A stretch of 64,000 nucleotides of DNA from Vibrio natriegens NBRC 15636 = ATCC 14048 = DSM 759 (GTDB lineage: Bacteria; Pseudomonadota; Gammaproteobacteria; Enterobacterales; Vibrionaceae): assembly GCF_035621455.1 (NCBI RefSeq), contig NZ_CP141822.1:2976001-3040000 (forward strand), given 5' to 3'. Each line of letters starts with the position of its first letter. Position 1 is the first letter of the stretch. The notes under the pieces were generated by a model that saw nothing but the letters and a program-made list of their open reading frames with translations, made no database searches and was not told where the DNA came from. Below are positions 34,007-51,709 of the stretch, piece after piece. Made by a program: the position numbers and the translations under genes.

Positions 34007-34444
34007 GTGACAATACCTAACTCATTAATCATAGAAGTGTTAAATCCCATCAAGCTTCCTCTCATTAAGAGGTTGTATAAAGCACACTATCCCTCAGGGC
34101 GAGCGAAAAGAGATGAATTGATCATCACGGCAAGTCATGAAGGATCTATCGTAGCTCTACTGCGTATGAAGAGCGTGGAAAACTATCGATTATTAACTGG
34201 GATGCTTGTTGTTCCTGAATATAGGGGAACCGGTGTGGGGAATGCATTACTGACTCACTGCAAAAACAAAGTTTTCTCCGATGGTGATTATTGCTTTGCG
34301 TTTATGCACTTAGAGACTTATTACTCTCAACATGGTTTTAAGACCATCGATAGCTCAAAACTCCCAAACTCATTGAAAATGGCCTTTCAGCGCTACGTTG
34401 ATAGCGGTAAAGATCTCATTCCAATGCAATTCATCCCATCCTAG
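34007..34444 (+). CDS. GNAT-family N-acetyltransferase
   Basis: About 145 residues from a GTG at 34007; no strong ribosome site is seen, so the true start could be an internal non-ATG codon. The acetyl-CoA binding signature VVPEYRGTGVGNALL lies near 68-82, and a typical tail HLETYYSQHGFKTI follows. Substrate unknown. It is divergent from murB (70 bp) and precedes pssA on the same strand by about 95 bp. Confidence 0.8.
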   Translation: MTIPNSLIIEVLNPIKLPLIKRLYKAHYPSGRAKRDELIITASHEGSIVALLRMKSVENYRLLTGMLVVPEYRGTGVGNALLTHCKNKVFSDGDYCFAFMHLETYYSQHGFKTIDSSKLPNSLKMAFQRYVDSGKDLIPMQFIPS

Positions 34445-34539
34445 ACTTCAAACCGCGTGCTTTTGTAGCCAGATAAATCATATCTTTGATAAAATATCAG
34501 GTTCGCAATATTGCACTAAATAAAGGTACTCACACCGAT

Positions 34540-35880
34540 ATGATAGTAAGTAGGAATCCATTCGAACAGTTGCCAAGCCTCGCAGTAAATCCTGAGGACT
34601 TTGACGTTCTGTATTCTGCACAAGAATTCAGGACTCGCCTTCTGGATGCGATAAGCAAAGCAACGTCACGAATTTCCCTAGTCGCTCTATATCTGGAAGA
34701 TGACGAGGCTGGACGTGAAATACTCACAGCACTTTACGAGGCGAAGCAACGTAATCCAGGGCTGGACATCAATATCTGTGTAGATTGGCACCGAGCACAA
34801 CGCGGTTTGATTGGTGCAGAAACCTCTGAAGGTAACTCAGCTCTGTATAAGGCATTCGCGCAAAAGTACCAACACCGAATTCCTGTATATGGCATTCCCG
34901 TACGTGGTCGAGAAGTCTTTGGTGTTCTGCATTTGAAAGGCTTCATTGTCGATGACACTGTTATTTACAGCGGAGCAAGCTTAAATAATGTCTATCTGAA
35001 CTATCATGGCCGTTATCGCTTTGATCGCTACCATGTCATTCGCAATGAATCTCTCGCAGACTCAATGGCGCAATTTATTCAGAATGAGATGATCGCTCAT
35101 CCTGCAGTTAATGACCTTGCTAACCAATACAAGCCAGAAACAAAAGAAATCAAATCGGCTATTCGCCAATTACGCGCTTCACTATCTCAAGCAAGTTACC
35201 AGTTTGAAAGTCAGGCAGAAACCGAAGAAGACGTAAAAGTCACGCCACTGGTTGGTTTAGGTAAACGACGTAATATATTAAATCAACAGATAGTAAAGTT
35301 ACTCGCGGCGGCTCAAAATGAAATCTTCATCTGTACTCCGTACTTCAACTTTCCTAAAGCGATTCACCGTGAAGTGAAACGTGCTATGAAGCGTGGTGTT
35401 AAAGTCACCATCGTGGTCGGCGATAAGATAGCCAATGATTTCTATATCTCTCCTGAAGAAGACTTTAAAACCATTGGTGGTTTACCTTATCTTTATGAAG
35501 TGAACCTGCGTCGCTTTGCTAAAGCAAATGAAGCCAACATAGCAGCACGAAAACTATCGATTCACTTATGGAAGCACGACAATAACAGCTTCCACCTAAA
35601 AGGTATTTGGGTCGATAAACGATACATGCTACTGACAGGTAATAACTTGAATCCGCGAGCGTGGTCACTTGACCTAGAGAATGGCTTATTGATTCAAGAT
35701 AACTACGCTCAGCTCACCAATAAGTTCGAGGAAGAAGTTTCACGAATCCTAGAGCACACCCACTTAATCTGCACTTACAGACAGCTAGAAAAAGTCGAAG
35801 ATTATCCGTTCGGTGTACAAAAGCTGGTAAGAAAAATTACTCGCTTGAAAGCCGATGGAGTATTAAAACGCATTCTGTAA
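34540..35880 (+). CDS. pssA: CDP-diacylglycerol-serine O-phosphatidyltransferase PssA
   Basis: 446 residues from ATG 34540 (E. coli 451); an upstream TTG in frame is rejected. Phospholipase D superfamily enzyme making phosphatidylserine, the precursor of phosphatidylethanolamine, at the membrane surface. Two HKD-type motifs are visible: HLKGFIVDDTVIYSGASLNN near 134-153 and HLKGIWVDKRYMLLTGNNLN near 353-372. AAAGG lies 14 bp before the ATG. Confidence 0.95.
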   Translation: MIVSRNPFEQLPSLAVNPEDFDVLYSAQEFRTRLLDAISKATSRISLVALYLEDDEAGREILTALYEAKQRNPGLDINICVDWHRAQRGLIGAETSEGNSALYKAFAQKYQHRIPVYGIPVRGREVFGVLHLKGFIVDDTVIYSGASLNNVYLNYHGRYRFDRYHVIRNESLADSMAQFIQNEMIAHPAVNDLANQYKPETKEIKSAIRQLRASLSQASYQFESQAETEEDVKVTPLVGLGKRRNILNQQIVKLLAAAQNEIFICTPYFNFPKAIHREVKRAMKRGVKVTIVVGDKIANDFYISPEEDFKTIGGLPYLYEVNLRRFAKANEANIAARKLSIHLWKHDNNSFHLKGIWVDKRYMLLTGNNLNPRAWSLDLENGLLIQDNYAQLTNKFEEEVSRILEHTHLICTYRQLEKVEDYPFGVQKLVRKITRLKADGVLKRIL

Positions 35881-35906
35881 TCTAGCGGCTTCAAACATAA
35901 TCGATC

Positions 35907-35933
35907 AACGCCCAACAACTGTTGGGCGTTTTT
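35907..35933 (+). terminator. rho-independent terminator of pssA
   Basis: AACGCCCAAC, loop AACT, GTTGGGCGTT with five T, 26 bp after the stop codon. Confidence 0.92.
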
Positions 35934-36296
35934 ATTTCTAATGCATTGCTAATAGTTTTTTGGCGGCTTATTACTTGAAGCGAAGAGCTATACATGAATT
36001 CGAATCTAGGCAGTCTCTTCTCCTAATGGTTCAAAGCTTAAGAACTGACGTGTGACTTCTTACAGCTAATGACATACAAGTTGGAGAATTCACGATTATT
36101 CACATTAGTAAATATGCGAAGAAGTAAAACAGCTGCCTATAGCATGATAGACGGGGAGGTAATCTAGAACGTTAGAAAGAAGCCTGTTTGTTTTAGCGAG
36201 GTTTCTTAAACGGTCAAATAGCTGGGCATGCGTACAACTGGATTCGCACATAAGCCTGACTCGATTTCCCTAAAAGGGAGTTATGTGCCATAAACG
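35934..36296. other. gene-free region between pssA and the rRNA operon terminator
   Basis: About 360 bp without a credible reading frame. It holds a nested structure near the right end: outer arms GCACATAA/TTATGTGC (36246-36253 and 36281-36288) around TCCCT-AAA-AGGGA (36667-type hairpin at 36267-36279). An imperfect AAGAAGCCT/AGGTTTCTT pair lies near 36178-36212. No tRNA, no promoter I would trust. Confidence 0.5.
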
Positions 36297-36326
36297 ACAA
36301 AAGCCTAGTCTTTCGACTAGGCTTTC
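36297..36326 (-). terminator. terminator of rRNA operon B (after tRNA-Asp)
   Basis: On the minus strand AAGCCTAGTC, loop GAAA, GACTAGGCTT then TTG. It lies just downstream of tRNA-Asp and closes operon B. Confidence 0.85.
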
Positions 36327-36333
36327 TAATAAG

Positions 36334-36410
36334 TGGCGGAGTGGACGGGACTCGAACCCGCGACCCCCGGCGTGACAGGCCGGTATTCTAACCAACTGAA
36401 CTACCACTCC
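36334..36410 (-). tRNA. tRNA-Asp(GTC), distal gene of rRNA operon B
   Basis: 77 nt with encoded CCA, start GGAGTGGTAGTTCAGTTGG, anticodon loop CTGTCAC. It lies 41 bp downstream of 5S rRNA and before the terminator, as distal tRNA genes do in some enterobacterial rRNA operons. Confidence 0.96.
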
Positions 36411-36451
36411 GCAGTGGTATCATCCGCTTTAAAGCGAACATCCAAAATTTA

Positions 36452-36572
36452 AAGCCTGGCGATGTCCTACTCTCACATGGGGAAACCCCACACTACCATC
36501 GGCGCTATTTCGTTTCACTTCTGAGTTCGGAATGGAAGTCAGGTGGGTCCAAAACGCTATGGTCGCCAAGCA
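36452..36572 (-). rRNA. rrf: 5S ribosomal RNA (operon B)
   Basis: About 121 nt, start TGCTTGGCGACCATAGCG, end ATCGCCAGGCTT on the minus strand. It differs from the operon C copy by one base (C at 36511 against T at 42214, plus strand). Confidence 0.95.
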
Positions 36573-36682
36573 AATTCTTACTCTCTATTTCTAGAGAAAA
36601 CTTGGAAAGCTGTTTTTTAATTCTCGTTATTACACATTCAACGTTCTTACATTGAGTCCATCAAAACCCCTTGGGTGTTGTA

Positions 36683-39571
<2,889 letters not shown>

Positions 39572-39934
39572 ATACAACCCGAAGGAGTTTCGAATTGATG
39601 TTAAACAACCAAAGTTGCTGTCTCATTGTTTGAATGAGCGAGACAGCTTTCGATTTTGCCGGACTCAAATATCTTTTTATTTTACTTTTTATAAAAAGTG
39701 AAAACAAAAAGCCAAGAACACTTGAATGTGTTTTTAGTTGTATTCCATTAGGAATACTTTGAGAACTTTACAATCAAACTTAAAAAGTTTGATTTGTCAG
39801 CTTTCCAAATTGTTAAAGAGCTATGTTTCTTCACAAGGAAGTACATTTTCTAAAGACTTTCAGAGTCAAAAATGCCAACCAGTATCAATTGCTTGCTCTG
39901 GTTTGGACGTTTTATTCCAAAAATGCTTAGAGAA

Positions 39935-40010
39935 TGGTGGGCGATACCGGGCTCGAACCAGTGACCCCCTGCTTGTAAGGCAGGTGCTCTCCCAACTGAG
40001 CTAATCGCCC
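39935..40010 (-). tRNA. tRNA-Val(TAC) in the operon B spacer
   Basis: 76 nt with CCA, start GGGCGATTAGCTCAGTTGG, anticodon loop CTTACAA. Third tRNA of the spacer, nearest to 23S. Confidence 0.96.
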
Positions 40011-40040
40011 ACATAAGTTTTAATTCTTCGTGGAGAAGAA

Positions 40041-40116
40041 TGGTGGGTCGTGCAGGATTCGAACCTGCGACCAATTGATTAAAAGTCAACTGCTCTACCA
40101 ACTGAGCTAACGACCC
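40041..40116 (-). tRNA. tRNA-Lys(TTT) in the operon B spacer
   Basis: 76 nt with CCA, start GGGTCGTTAGCTCAGTTGG, anticodon loop CTTTTAA. Two bases separate it from tRNA-Glu. Confidence 0.96.
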
Positions 40117-40118
40117 AA

Positions 40119-40194
40119 TGGTATCCCGTAGGGGAGTCGAACCCCTGTTACCGCCGTGAAAGGGCGGTGTCCTAGGCCTCTAGACGAACGGGAC
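40119..40194 (-). tRNA. tRNA-Glu(TTC) in the operon B spacer
   Basis: 76 nt with CCA, start GTCCCGTTCGTCTAGAGG, anticodon loop CTTTCAC. Identical to the copy in operon C; the 90 bp between it and 16S are also nearly identical. Confidence 0.96.
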
Positions 40195-40285
40195 ACTAAG
40201 TTGAACATCTTGGGGGATGTTCTATCTCTTAAACTTCATAAACCATATCAATCTGTGTGGACACTCATCGTGAGTAATCATCGTA

Positions 40286-41838
<1,553 letters not shown>

Positions 41839-42059
41839 AAGATTTTGTTCGGCTCAATGAATACTGAACATTACATAAAGTAATGTTTGAATTGACTGTG
41901 CTGAATCCGAAGATTCAATGGTCACTTCGTATCATTGAAACCTAATTTGAAACCGAAGTTTCTAATTGGATTATCATCAACGAGTGCCCACACAGATTGA
42001 TAGGTCTATATTGTTAAAGAGCTTGGCTTTCAGTGCCTTAGCACTTAAGCGAGGTGCGT
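41839..42059 (-). promoter_or_regulatory. rRNA operon B leader
   Basis: The 160 bp next to 16S are the same as in operon A (hairpins GAATC/GATTC and GAAAC/GTTTC). Further upstream, boxA reads GCTCTTTAACAATATAGACC on the minus strand, and the sequence then diverges from operon A. Confidence 0.7.
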
Positions 42060-42087
42060 ATAATACGCTTTCCACTTTGAAAGTCAA
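42060..42087 (-). promoter_or_regulatory. single rRNA promoter of operon B
   Basis: -35 TTGACT (complement 42082-42087), 16 bp spacer, -10 TATTAT (complement 42060-42065), then ACGCACC. It lies in the 316 bp between 5S of operon C and 16S of operon B. No second, P1-like promoter is present in the 67 bp left before the 5S gene. Confidence 0.8.
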
Positions 42088-42090
42088 CAT

Positions 42091-42112
42091 AAAATTCTAA
42101 AAAACTTTAGAA
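42091..42112 (-). terminator. possible weak terminator of operon C
   Basis: On the minus strand TTCTAAA, loop GTTT, TTTAGAA, TTTT. The stem has only A/T pairs but for one. A perfect ACTTGCTTAA/TTAAGCAAGT hairpin (about 42123-42145) precedes it without a T-run. Termination here is doubtful, so operon C may read into operon B. Confidence 0.4.
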
Positions 42113-42154
42113 CCCTATGGTGACTTGCTTAAATATTAAGCAAGTGCAAAATAA

Positions 42155-42275
42155 AAGCCTGGCGATGTCCTACTCTCACATGGGGAAACCCCACACTACC
42201 ATCGGCGCTATTTTGTTTCACTTCTGAGTTCGGAATGGAAGTCAGGTGGGTCCAAAACGCTATGGTCGCCAAGCA
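42155..42275 (-). rRNA. rrf: 5S ribosomal RNA (operon C)
   Basis: About 121 nt, identical to the operon B copy but for one base at 42214. Confidence 0.95.
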
Positions 42276-42366
42276 AATTCTTTAATCTGGAAAGCTGTTT
42301 TTAATTCTCGTTTTTACACATTCAACGTTCTTACATTGAGTCCATCAAAACCCCTTGGGTGTTGTA

Positions 42367-45255
<2,889 letters not shown>

Positions 45256-45521
45256 ATACAACCCGAAGGAGTTTCGAATTGATGTTAAACAACCAAAGTT
45301 GTCTCTCATTATTTGAATGAGCGAGAGACATTCGATTTTGCCGGACTCAAATTCCAAGAACACTTGAATGTGTTTTTAGTTGTATTCAATTACATGAATA
45401 CTTTGAGAACTTTACAAGTAATCTTAAAGATTACTTTGTCAGCTTTCCAAATTGTTAAAGAGCTAATCACTTCTAATGAAGTAACCATTTTTAAAAGCAC
45501 TATCGCTAATGCGCTTAAAGA

Positions 45522-45597
45522 TGGTATCCCGTAGGGGAGTCGAACCCCTGTTACCGCCGTGAAAGGGCGGTGTCCTAGGCCTCTAGACGAACGGGAC
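45522..45597 (-). tRNA. tRNA-Glu(TTC) in the operon C spacer
   Basis: 76 nt with CCA, the only tRNA in this 433 bp spacer (45256-45688); identical to the operon B tRNA-Glu. Next to it on the 23S side lies boxA-like GCTCTTTAACAATTTGG. Confidence 0.96.
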
Positions 45598-45688
45598 ACT
45601 AAGTTGAACATCTTGGGGGATGTTCTATCTCTTAAACTTCATAAACCATATCAATCTGTGTGGACACTCATCGTGAATAATCATCGTA

Positions 45689-47241
<1,553 letters not shown>

Positions 47242-47473
47242 AAGATTTTGTTCGGCTCAATGAATACTGAACATTACATAAAGTAATGTTTGAATTGACT
47301 GTGCTGAATCTTTCGATTCAATGGTCACTTCGTATCATTGAAACCTAATTTGATACCGAGGTATCTAATTGGATTATCATCAACGAGTGCCCACACAGAT
47401 TGATAGGTCTATATTGTTAAAGAGCTTTTCTGACTTAACTTGCCGCTTTCGCGTCTCGTTGTCAGGGGTGCGT
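47242..47473 (-). promoter_or_regulatory. rRNA operon C leader
   Basis: Leader with boxA (GCTCTTTAACAATATAGACC on the minus strand). Two hairpins differ from operons A and B: GAATC-TTTC-GATTC where the others have loop CGAA, and GATAC/GTATC where they have GAAAC/GTTTC. Confidence 0.7.
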
Positions 47474-47501
47474 ATCTTACGCTGCCCGGTTTGAGAGTCA
47501 A
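47474..47501 (-). promoter_or_regulatory. rRNA promoter P2, operon C
   Basis: -35 TTGACT (complement 47496-47501), 16 bp spacer, -10 TAAGAT (complement 47474-47479), followed by ACGCACCCC as in operon A. Confidence 0.8.
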
Positions 47502-47579
47502 GAAATTTTTCAAATTTCTTTTTCTTCTCTTTCCAACTCGCTGTGTGACTCTCGTCTCACTCCGTGTCGGTGAGGCGGC

Positions 47580-47607
47580 ATTATAGGGAGATGTTTGAAG
47601 AGCGCAA
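47580..47607 (-). promoter_or_regulatory. rRNA promoter P1, operon C
   Basis: -35 TTGCGC (complement 47602-47607), 16 bp spacer, -10 TATAAT (complement 47580-47585) and a GCCGCC discriminator, with A/T-rich sequence (47608-47632) upstream that may be an UP element. Between here and 47797 no gene is seen except a TGGTTGG/CCAACCA inverted repeat near 47704-47724. Confidence 0.75.
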
Positions 47608-47797
47608 CTCTTTTTTTAAAAAAAAGATTTAAGCGGTCAGTTATTAATCAAAATGGCGAAATTCGCATATTTCTTCGTCACATTTGAGACATATCACAGC
47701 AATTGGTTGGAAAAACACCAACCATATACGTAAGATTCATGTGTCTATTATGTTAATAGGCAAACAATCTCTTTATCACCTATGTGTAGTAATCAAA

Positions 47798-48253
47798 ATG
47801 ACGTCTAAAAAAAATCTGATTTTATGTGCCGGGTTGGCCGTCATTGGGGGAGTCATCTTCTCTCAATTCGCCGTTTCACCCGTACTGAGCTTTCTTATCG
47901 GTGTTGTCGCTACTGCTTTTCTGTTTTCATTTTCTAGCCAGACACCAATTGATCAATCAACCGACTCTGACCCATCAACCAAAACCTTGTATGTGGGAAA
48001 CCTGCCTTATAAGGCAAATGAAAGTCATGTTCGCGATTTATTTGCGGAATATGGACAAGTCTATGCCGTGCGCTTAATGAAAGATAAACGTACTGGTAAA
48101 AGAAGAGGATTTGGATTTGTTGTGATGGCTGCTGCAGATGCTGAACCAGCCATCGCCAAGTTAAATGAAAAGCTATATATGGATCGTACACTTAAAGTGC
48201 GTATCGCTAACGATCCGAAACACCCGGAAGGCGATAAATTTGAACAGGAGTAA
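47798..48253 (+). CDS. membrane-tethered RRM-domain RNA-binding protein
   Basis: 151 residues from ATG 47798, chosen because the residues before it look non-coding; no strong ribosome site is visible. Two hydrophobic segments (about 6-24 and 28-46) form a membrane hairpin, followed by a single RNA recognition motif: RNP2 LYVGNLPY (64-71) and RNP1 RGFGFVVM (103-110). RRM proteins are uncommon in bacteria outside cyanobacteria and usually bind single-stranded RNA. Both termini should face the cytosol, placing the RRM at the inner membrane surface. Its 3' end overlaps that of murI, on the other strand, by 47 bp. The RNA target and role are unknown. Confidence 0.8.
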   Translation: MTSKKNLILCAGLAVIGGVIFSQFAVSPVLSFLIGVVATAFLFSFSSQTPIDQSTDSDPSTKTLYVGNLPYKANESHVRDLFAEYGQVYAVRLMKDKRTGKRRGFGFVVMAAADAEPAIAKLNEKLYMDRTLKVRIANDPKHPEGDKFEQE

Positions 48254-49022
48254 AACCTAGCTTCGCCAGACACACATTCAGTGCATCTTCTTGCCAAGGA
48301 GGTGCACTGGCAAAAATTCGTTTAGTCCCCTCCTCTGTGGTTTCCTTACACTGCTCACTATCTAATAACGTCTTTACTCGACGTGCTATCGCTTTTCCTG
48401 AGTCAACTAATGTGACCTCACCATCCAGTGCCTGGTGAATTTCTTCTTTAAGAAGTGGAAAGTGAGTGCAACCTAATACAGCGACATCCACTTTATTGCG
48501 GATAGGTTCCAAGATGTCTTTTAGTTCTTCAATGCAAGCCTCTTTCCCACGCAGCTTTTCTTCCGCTATATCGACCAGACGGGTAGAGCCCAATAACTCT
48601 ACTGGTTTTCCCTGAGCATAATCACGAATCAATTTGTGGGTATATTGTCGAGTAACTGTGGCTGGCGTCGCGATCAGTCCCACGCCTTTAGAAGCAAGTA
48701 ATGACGCCGGCTTAATAGCAGGGACAACTCCAACAACAGGAATCGCTAGCTTTGCACGTAGTGACGGGAGCACTATCGTACTTGCGGTGTTACACGCGAT
48801 GACAACAATATCGACCTGATACTCTTCCACTAGCGCGGATACCAGTTGGTTCACACGAGAAATGAGAACGCTTTGTTCAAGCTCTCCGTATGGGTATGCC
48901 TGATTGTCGAATAGATATAGGTAGTCCATTTGCGGCAATAGACGATGGATTTCTTTAAATACAGAAAGCCCTCCGACACCGGAGTCAAACACCAAAACCT
49001 TTTTCTTATTCGCTACTCGCAC
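48207..49022 (-). CDS. murI: glutamate racemase MurI
   Basis: 271 residues from a GTG with AGGTAAG at 8 nt. It makes D-glutamate for peptidoglycan. The two catalytic cysteines are C77 (ACNTAST) and C185 (GCTHFPLL), and the N-terminal [10 protein letters not shown] (12-21) is the family signature. E. coli MurI is slightly longer (285). In this species the gene lies close behind btuB and a Dph6-like gene, as murI follows btuB in E. coli, though there the two are adjacent. Confidence 0.95.
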   Translation of the reverse strand: MRVANKKKVLVFDSGVGGLSVFKEIHRLLPQMDYLYLFDNQAYPYGELEQSVLISRVNQLVSALVEEYQVDIVVIACNTASTIVLPSLRAKLAIPVVGVVPAIKPASLLASKGVGLIATPATVTRQYTHKLIRDYAQGKPVELLGSTRLVDIAEEKLRGKEACIEELKDILEPIRNKVDVAVLGCTHFPLLKEEIHQALDGEVTLVDSGKAIARRVKTLLDSEQCKETTEEGTKRIFASAPPWQEDALNVCLAKLGFTPVQIYRLPGVSDR

Positions 49023-49062
49023 GAGTCTTACCTAAGTAATATAAACGTTGCGATCATACTGG

Positions 49063-49746
49063 CTAGATTTGTTTTGGCAATGCTTTGGCACTGTATCTTT
49101 GATGACTAAACCTCTCCCCAGTTTCGACCTCTCGCTTAACCAGTTCTATATGGCCTTGAAATGAAGGGGCAGATGTCACCAAGGTATGAAACTCACCATT
49201 TTCTCCACAAGGGTCAATATGACTTGGTAGCGAATCAACCAACGGTTTGTCATACCAACGCCCGCACCAATCTGATGACAAGACTTCTCCATCAGTGGTG
49301 ATAAGCATCGTTTGAATACCGCGATCAATGATTTCCATCGCCAGCGCTTTGCTGCTCTCCCCTAATAGAGGGAATACACATTCCCAGCCAGCAGATTCTA
49401 TATAGCTACGTCGATAATCAGCGATACCATTGCAGAACATGTCACCAAAAGCGACAGCTTGTATATTTAATTTACTCTCTGCCAATGCGGTGACAATGGT
49501 AGATTGGTAGATGTCATTGCTTGGGAAGACAGCAGGCAACTCAATGGTGATCAATGGAAGGCCAAGTAAGTCAGCCTGCATCTGCACAACTTCAAGAGGA
49601 GTTGCTTGAAAGGGAACTTCGTCGTCAACATAAGTTGTGTAGAGTCCAACTACTTCGTAATTTGGGTCTTCTTGCAATCTTTCTAACGTCAAAGTGGAAT
49701 CTTTACCACTCGACCAACTGATCACGACGCGTTTTGGTGTACTCAT
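49063..49746 (-). CDS. Dph6-like ATP pyrophosphatase (diphthine-ammonia ligase family)
   Basis: 227 residues from ATG 49746, which has GGAGG at 7 nt. The N-terminal PP-loop SSGKDSTL (12-19) marks an N-type ATP pyrophosphatase that activates a carbonyl by adenylation. GDMFCNGIADYRR and GENGEFHTLV fit the COG2102 family named after eukaryotic diphthamide synthetase Dph6. Bacteria lack diphthamide, so the real substrate must differ. The gene sits 65 bp downstream of btuB on the same strand, behind a terminator that may be leaky; a link to cobamide metabolism is possible but inferred from position only. Confidence 0.75.
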   Translation of the reverse strand: MSTPKRVVISWSSGKDSTLTLERLQEDPNYEVVGLYTTYVDDEVPFQATPLEVVQMQADLLGLPLITIELPAVFPSNDIYQSTIVTALAESKLNIQAVAFGDMFCNGIADYRRSYIESAGWECVFPLLGESSKALAMEIIDRGIQTMLITTDGEVLSSDWCGRWYDKPLVDSLPSHIDPCGENGEFHTLVTSAPSFQGHIELVKREVETGERFSHQRYSAKALPKQI

Positions 49747-49772
49747 GATGCCTCCATACGATTCTTGAAAAG

Positions 49773-49795
49773 AAAAAACCGCCCGAAGGCGGCTT
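49773..49795 (-). terminator. rho-independent terminator after btuB
   Basis: On the minus strand AAGCCGCC, loop TTCG, GGCGGTTT, six T in all. It lies between btuB and the Dph6-like gene. Confidence 0.9.
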
Positions 49796-49811
49796 TCATT
49801 CATAACTAAGG

Positions 49812-51647
49812 TTAGAATTGGTAACCGATGTTTACGTAGTAAGCACGCTCTGCCGCAGGATAACCCAACGCCATTTCATACTCTTCATCAAACAAGTTAT
49901 CGATACGAGCACTAACCGTGGTTGACTCATTAGGGTAGTAAGTAACTGCTGTATCTACCAGAGAGTAAGAAGGCATGTATACGTCTTGAGATGGCCAAGT
50001 GCTGTAATCAACATCTGGGCGCTTACCTACGTATAGATAGCTAATTGACCAATCAACCTTGTCAAAGTTTACAATCGCGTTCCACTTGTACATTTCTTTG
50101 GCACGACGTTGCAGCTGATCGCCATTGTCATCTTCTGCATCTTTGTAATCAGCGCTCACTTGATGCTGTACAATACCAGTGTCAAACTCGGCAACTAATT
50201 CAACACCTTGAATGTGTGTTTCACCGTCAACATTCAGGTACTTGTATGTCGTCGGATGGTAGTCGATAAGATTGGTGATCTTGTAGTCGTAACCTGTCAG
50301 TGACCAGAAAACGCCCTGAACATCACCACTAAAGCTGATTTCCCATGCATCTGACTCTTCTGGCTTAAGATCTTTTTCACCGTAAGTTGGGTCGTATTGC
50401 TGATAAAGGTTCGGCGCTTTAAATGCAGTACCAAAAGAGGCTTTAGCGCCAAACTCTGGGACGAACTGGTAACCCGCAGCCAGACTGTAAGTAAACTCAC
50501 TGCCGTACTCTTCGTTATCATCGATACGGGCACTGCCTTCGAGCATAGCGTTATCAATCGTTGCGGTCGCGATACCAAATAACGCGCCATTGGTGCGATC
50601 GAACGTTTTATTTGCGTTCTTATCAACATAAGACTCGTCACGCCAATCAATACCACCAGCAAACGTTGTATTGTTGTTTAGAAGGTAGCTGTTGGTCCAC
50701 TGCACATTTTGCTGTTCTAGCTCGTCTTCTGTACCTGAGTGCTTACCTGCCGACTGTTGGTAATTCCATGACTTTTGCTTCTGTGCCGTCACTTGTAACT
50801 CAGACATCAGATTGTCAGATTGGTATTTGCCGCCAATCGTTGCCGAGAAATCATCTTTCTCTGCTTCGTAGTAGGCGCGACTGCCATAGCTGCTGTCGTA
50901 CTGGTAAACGTTCTCGTATGCACGGAAGTTACCAAATGCTGACCACTGCTTATCAAAATTATGCACGTAGCCAATCAGACCATTCTTGGTTTCAAAGCCA
51001 TGACGATCACCATCGTTGATGCCAGCAACCGGGCGAACGTTGTAGCCGTCATCACTTTCAGTTCCCAGTGCAAGATTCAACTGACCATTGTCACCAACTT
51101 TGATACCCGATGCGATACTCAGTTCTTGATAATCAAGGCTACCCAGACCTGCGCTCAACTTGGTGCTTTCATCTTCCGCGCGAGCCACGGTAATGATATT
51201 GATAACACCACCAATCGCTTCAGAACCGTACAGAGATGCACGAGCGCCACGCACATATTCAATGCGCTGAACATAAGTCAGTGGGATCTGGTTGAAATCA
51301 ACCGCACCTTTTGCTGCACGAGCAAAACGTACACCATCGACCAGCACCAAAACTTGGTCTGAACTTGTGCCACGCACAAATAGCGAAGCTAACTGACCAC
51401 GGCCACCATTTTGCGTAACCTGAATACCAGTAAGTCGACGCAATACATCCGGTAGAGTCTTAGCTTGAATACGGTCGATATCTTCTCGAGTCACAACTTC
51501 CACATCAGCAAGCGTATTGCTTTCAGCTTGTTCAAATCGGTTAGCGGTAACAACGAGCGTTTCGTCAGCGGAGGTTTCTTGGGCCTGTAGATAAGAGACA
51601 GGTGAAAGCAGCGATGCCAGAGTGATCGCCAATGCGGATTTTTTCAT
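49812..51647 (-). CDS. btuB: TonB-dependent vitamin B12 outer membrane receptor BtuB
   Basis: 611 residues (E. coli 614 with signal). The signal peptide is about 1-22 (ending YLQAQ), followed by a TonB box within DETLVVTANR (28-37). The plug domain has VLRRLTGIQV, NGGRGQLASLFVRGTSSDQVLVL and GSEAIGGVIN, and the rest is a 22-strand barrel ending in the aromatic YVNIGYQF. It imports cobalamins across the outer membrane with TonB energy. A cobalamin riboswitch precedes it, so it should be repressed by adenosylcobalamin. Confidence 0.95.
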   Translation of the reverse strand: MKKSALAITLASLLSPVSYLQAQETSADETLVVTANRFEQAESNTLADVEVVTREDIDRIQAKTLPDVLRRLTGIQVTQNGGRGQLASLFVRGTSSDQVLVLVDGVRFARAAKGAVDFNQIPLTYVQRIEYVRGARASLYGSEAIGGVINIITVARAEDESTKLSAGLGSLDYQELSIASGIKVGDNGQLNLALGTESDDGYNVRPVAGINDGDRHGFETKNGLIGYVHNFDKQWSAFGNFRAYENVYQYDSSYGSRAYYEAEKDDFSATIGGKYQSDNLMSELQVTAQKQKSWNYQQSAGKHSGTEDELEQQNVQWTNSYLLNNNTTFAGGIDWRDESYVDKNANKTFDRTNGALFGIATATIDNAMLEGSARIDDNEEYGSEFTYSLAAGYQFVPEFGAKASFGTAFKAPNLYQQYDPTYGEKDLKPEESDAWEISFSGDVQGVFWSLTGYDYKITNLIDYHPTTYKYLNVDGETHIQGVELVAEFDTGIVQHQVSADYKDAEDDNGDQLQRRAKEMYKWNAIVNFDKVDWSISYLYVGKRPDVDYSTWPSQDVYMPSYSLVDTAVTYYPNESTTVSARIDNLFDEEYEMALGYPAAERAYYVNIGYQF

Positions 51648-51709
51648 TATATTGTCCTAAATCGCGTAATTCCTTCCGAGCCCTGCCATTTAATGGCAGA
51701 CCAGTGCTG

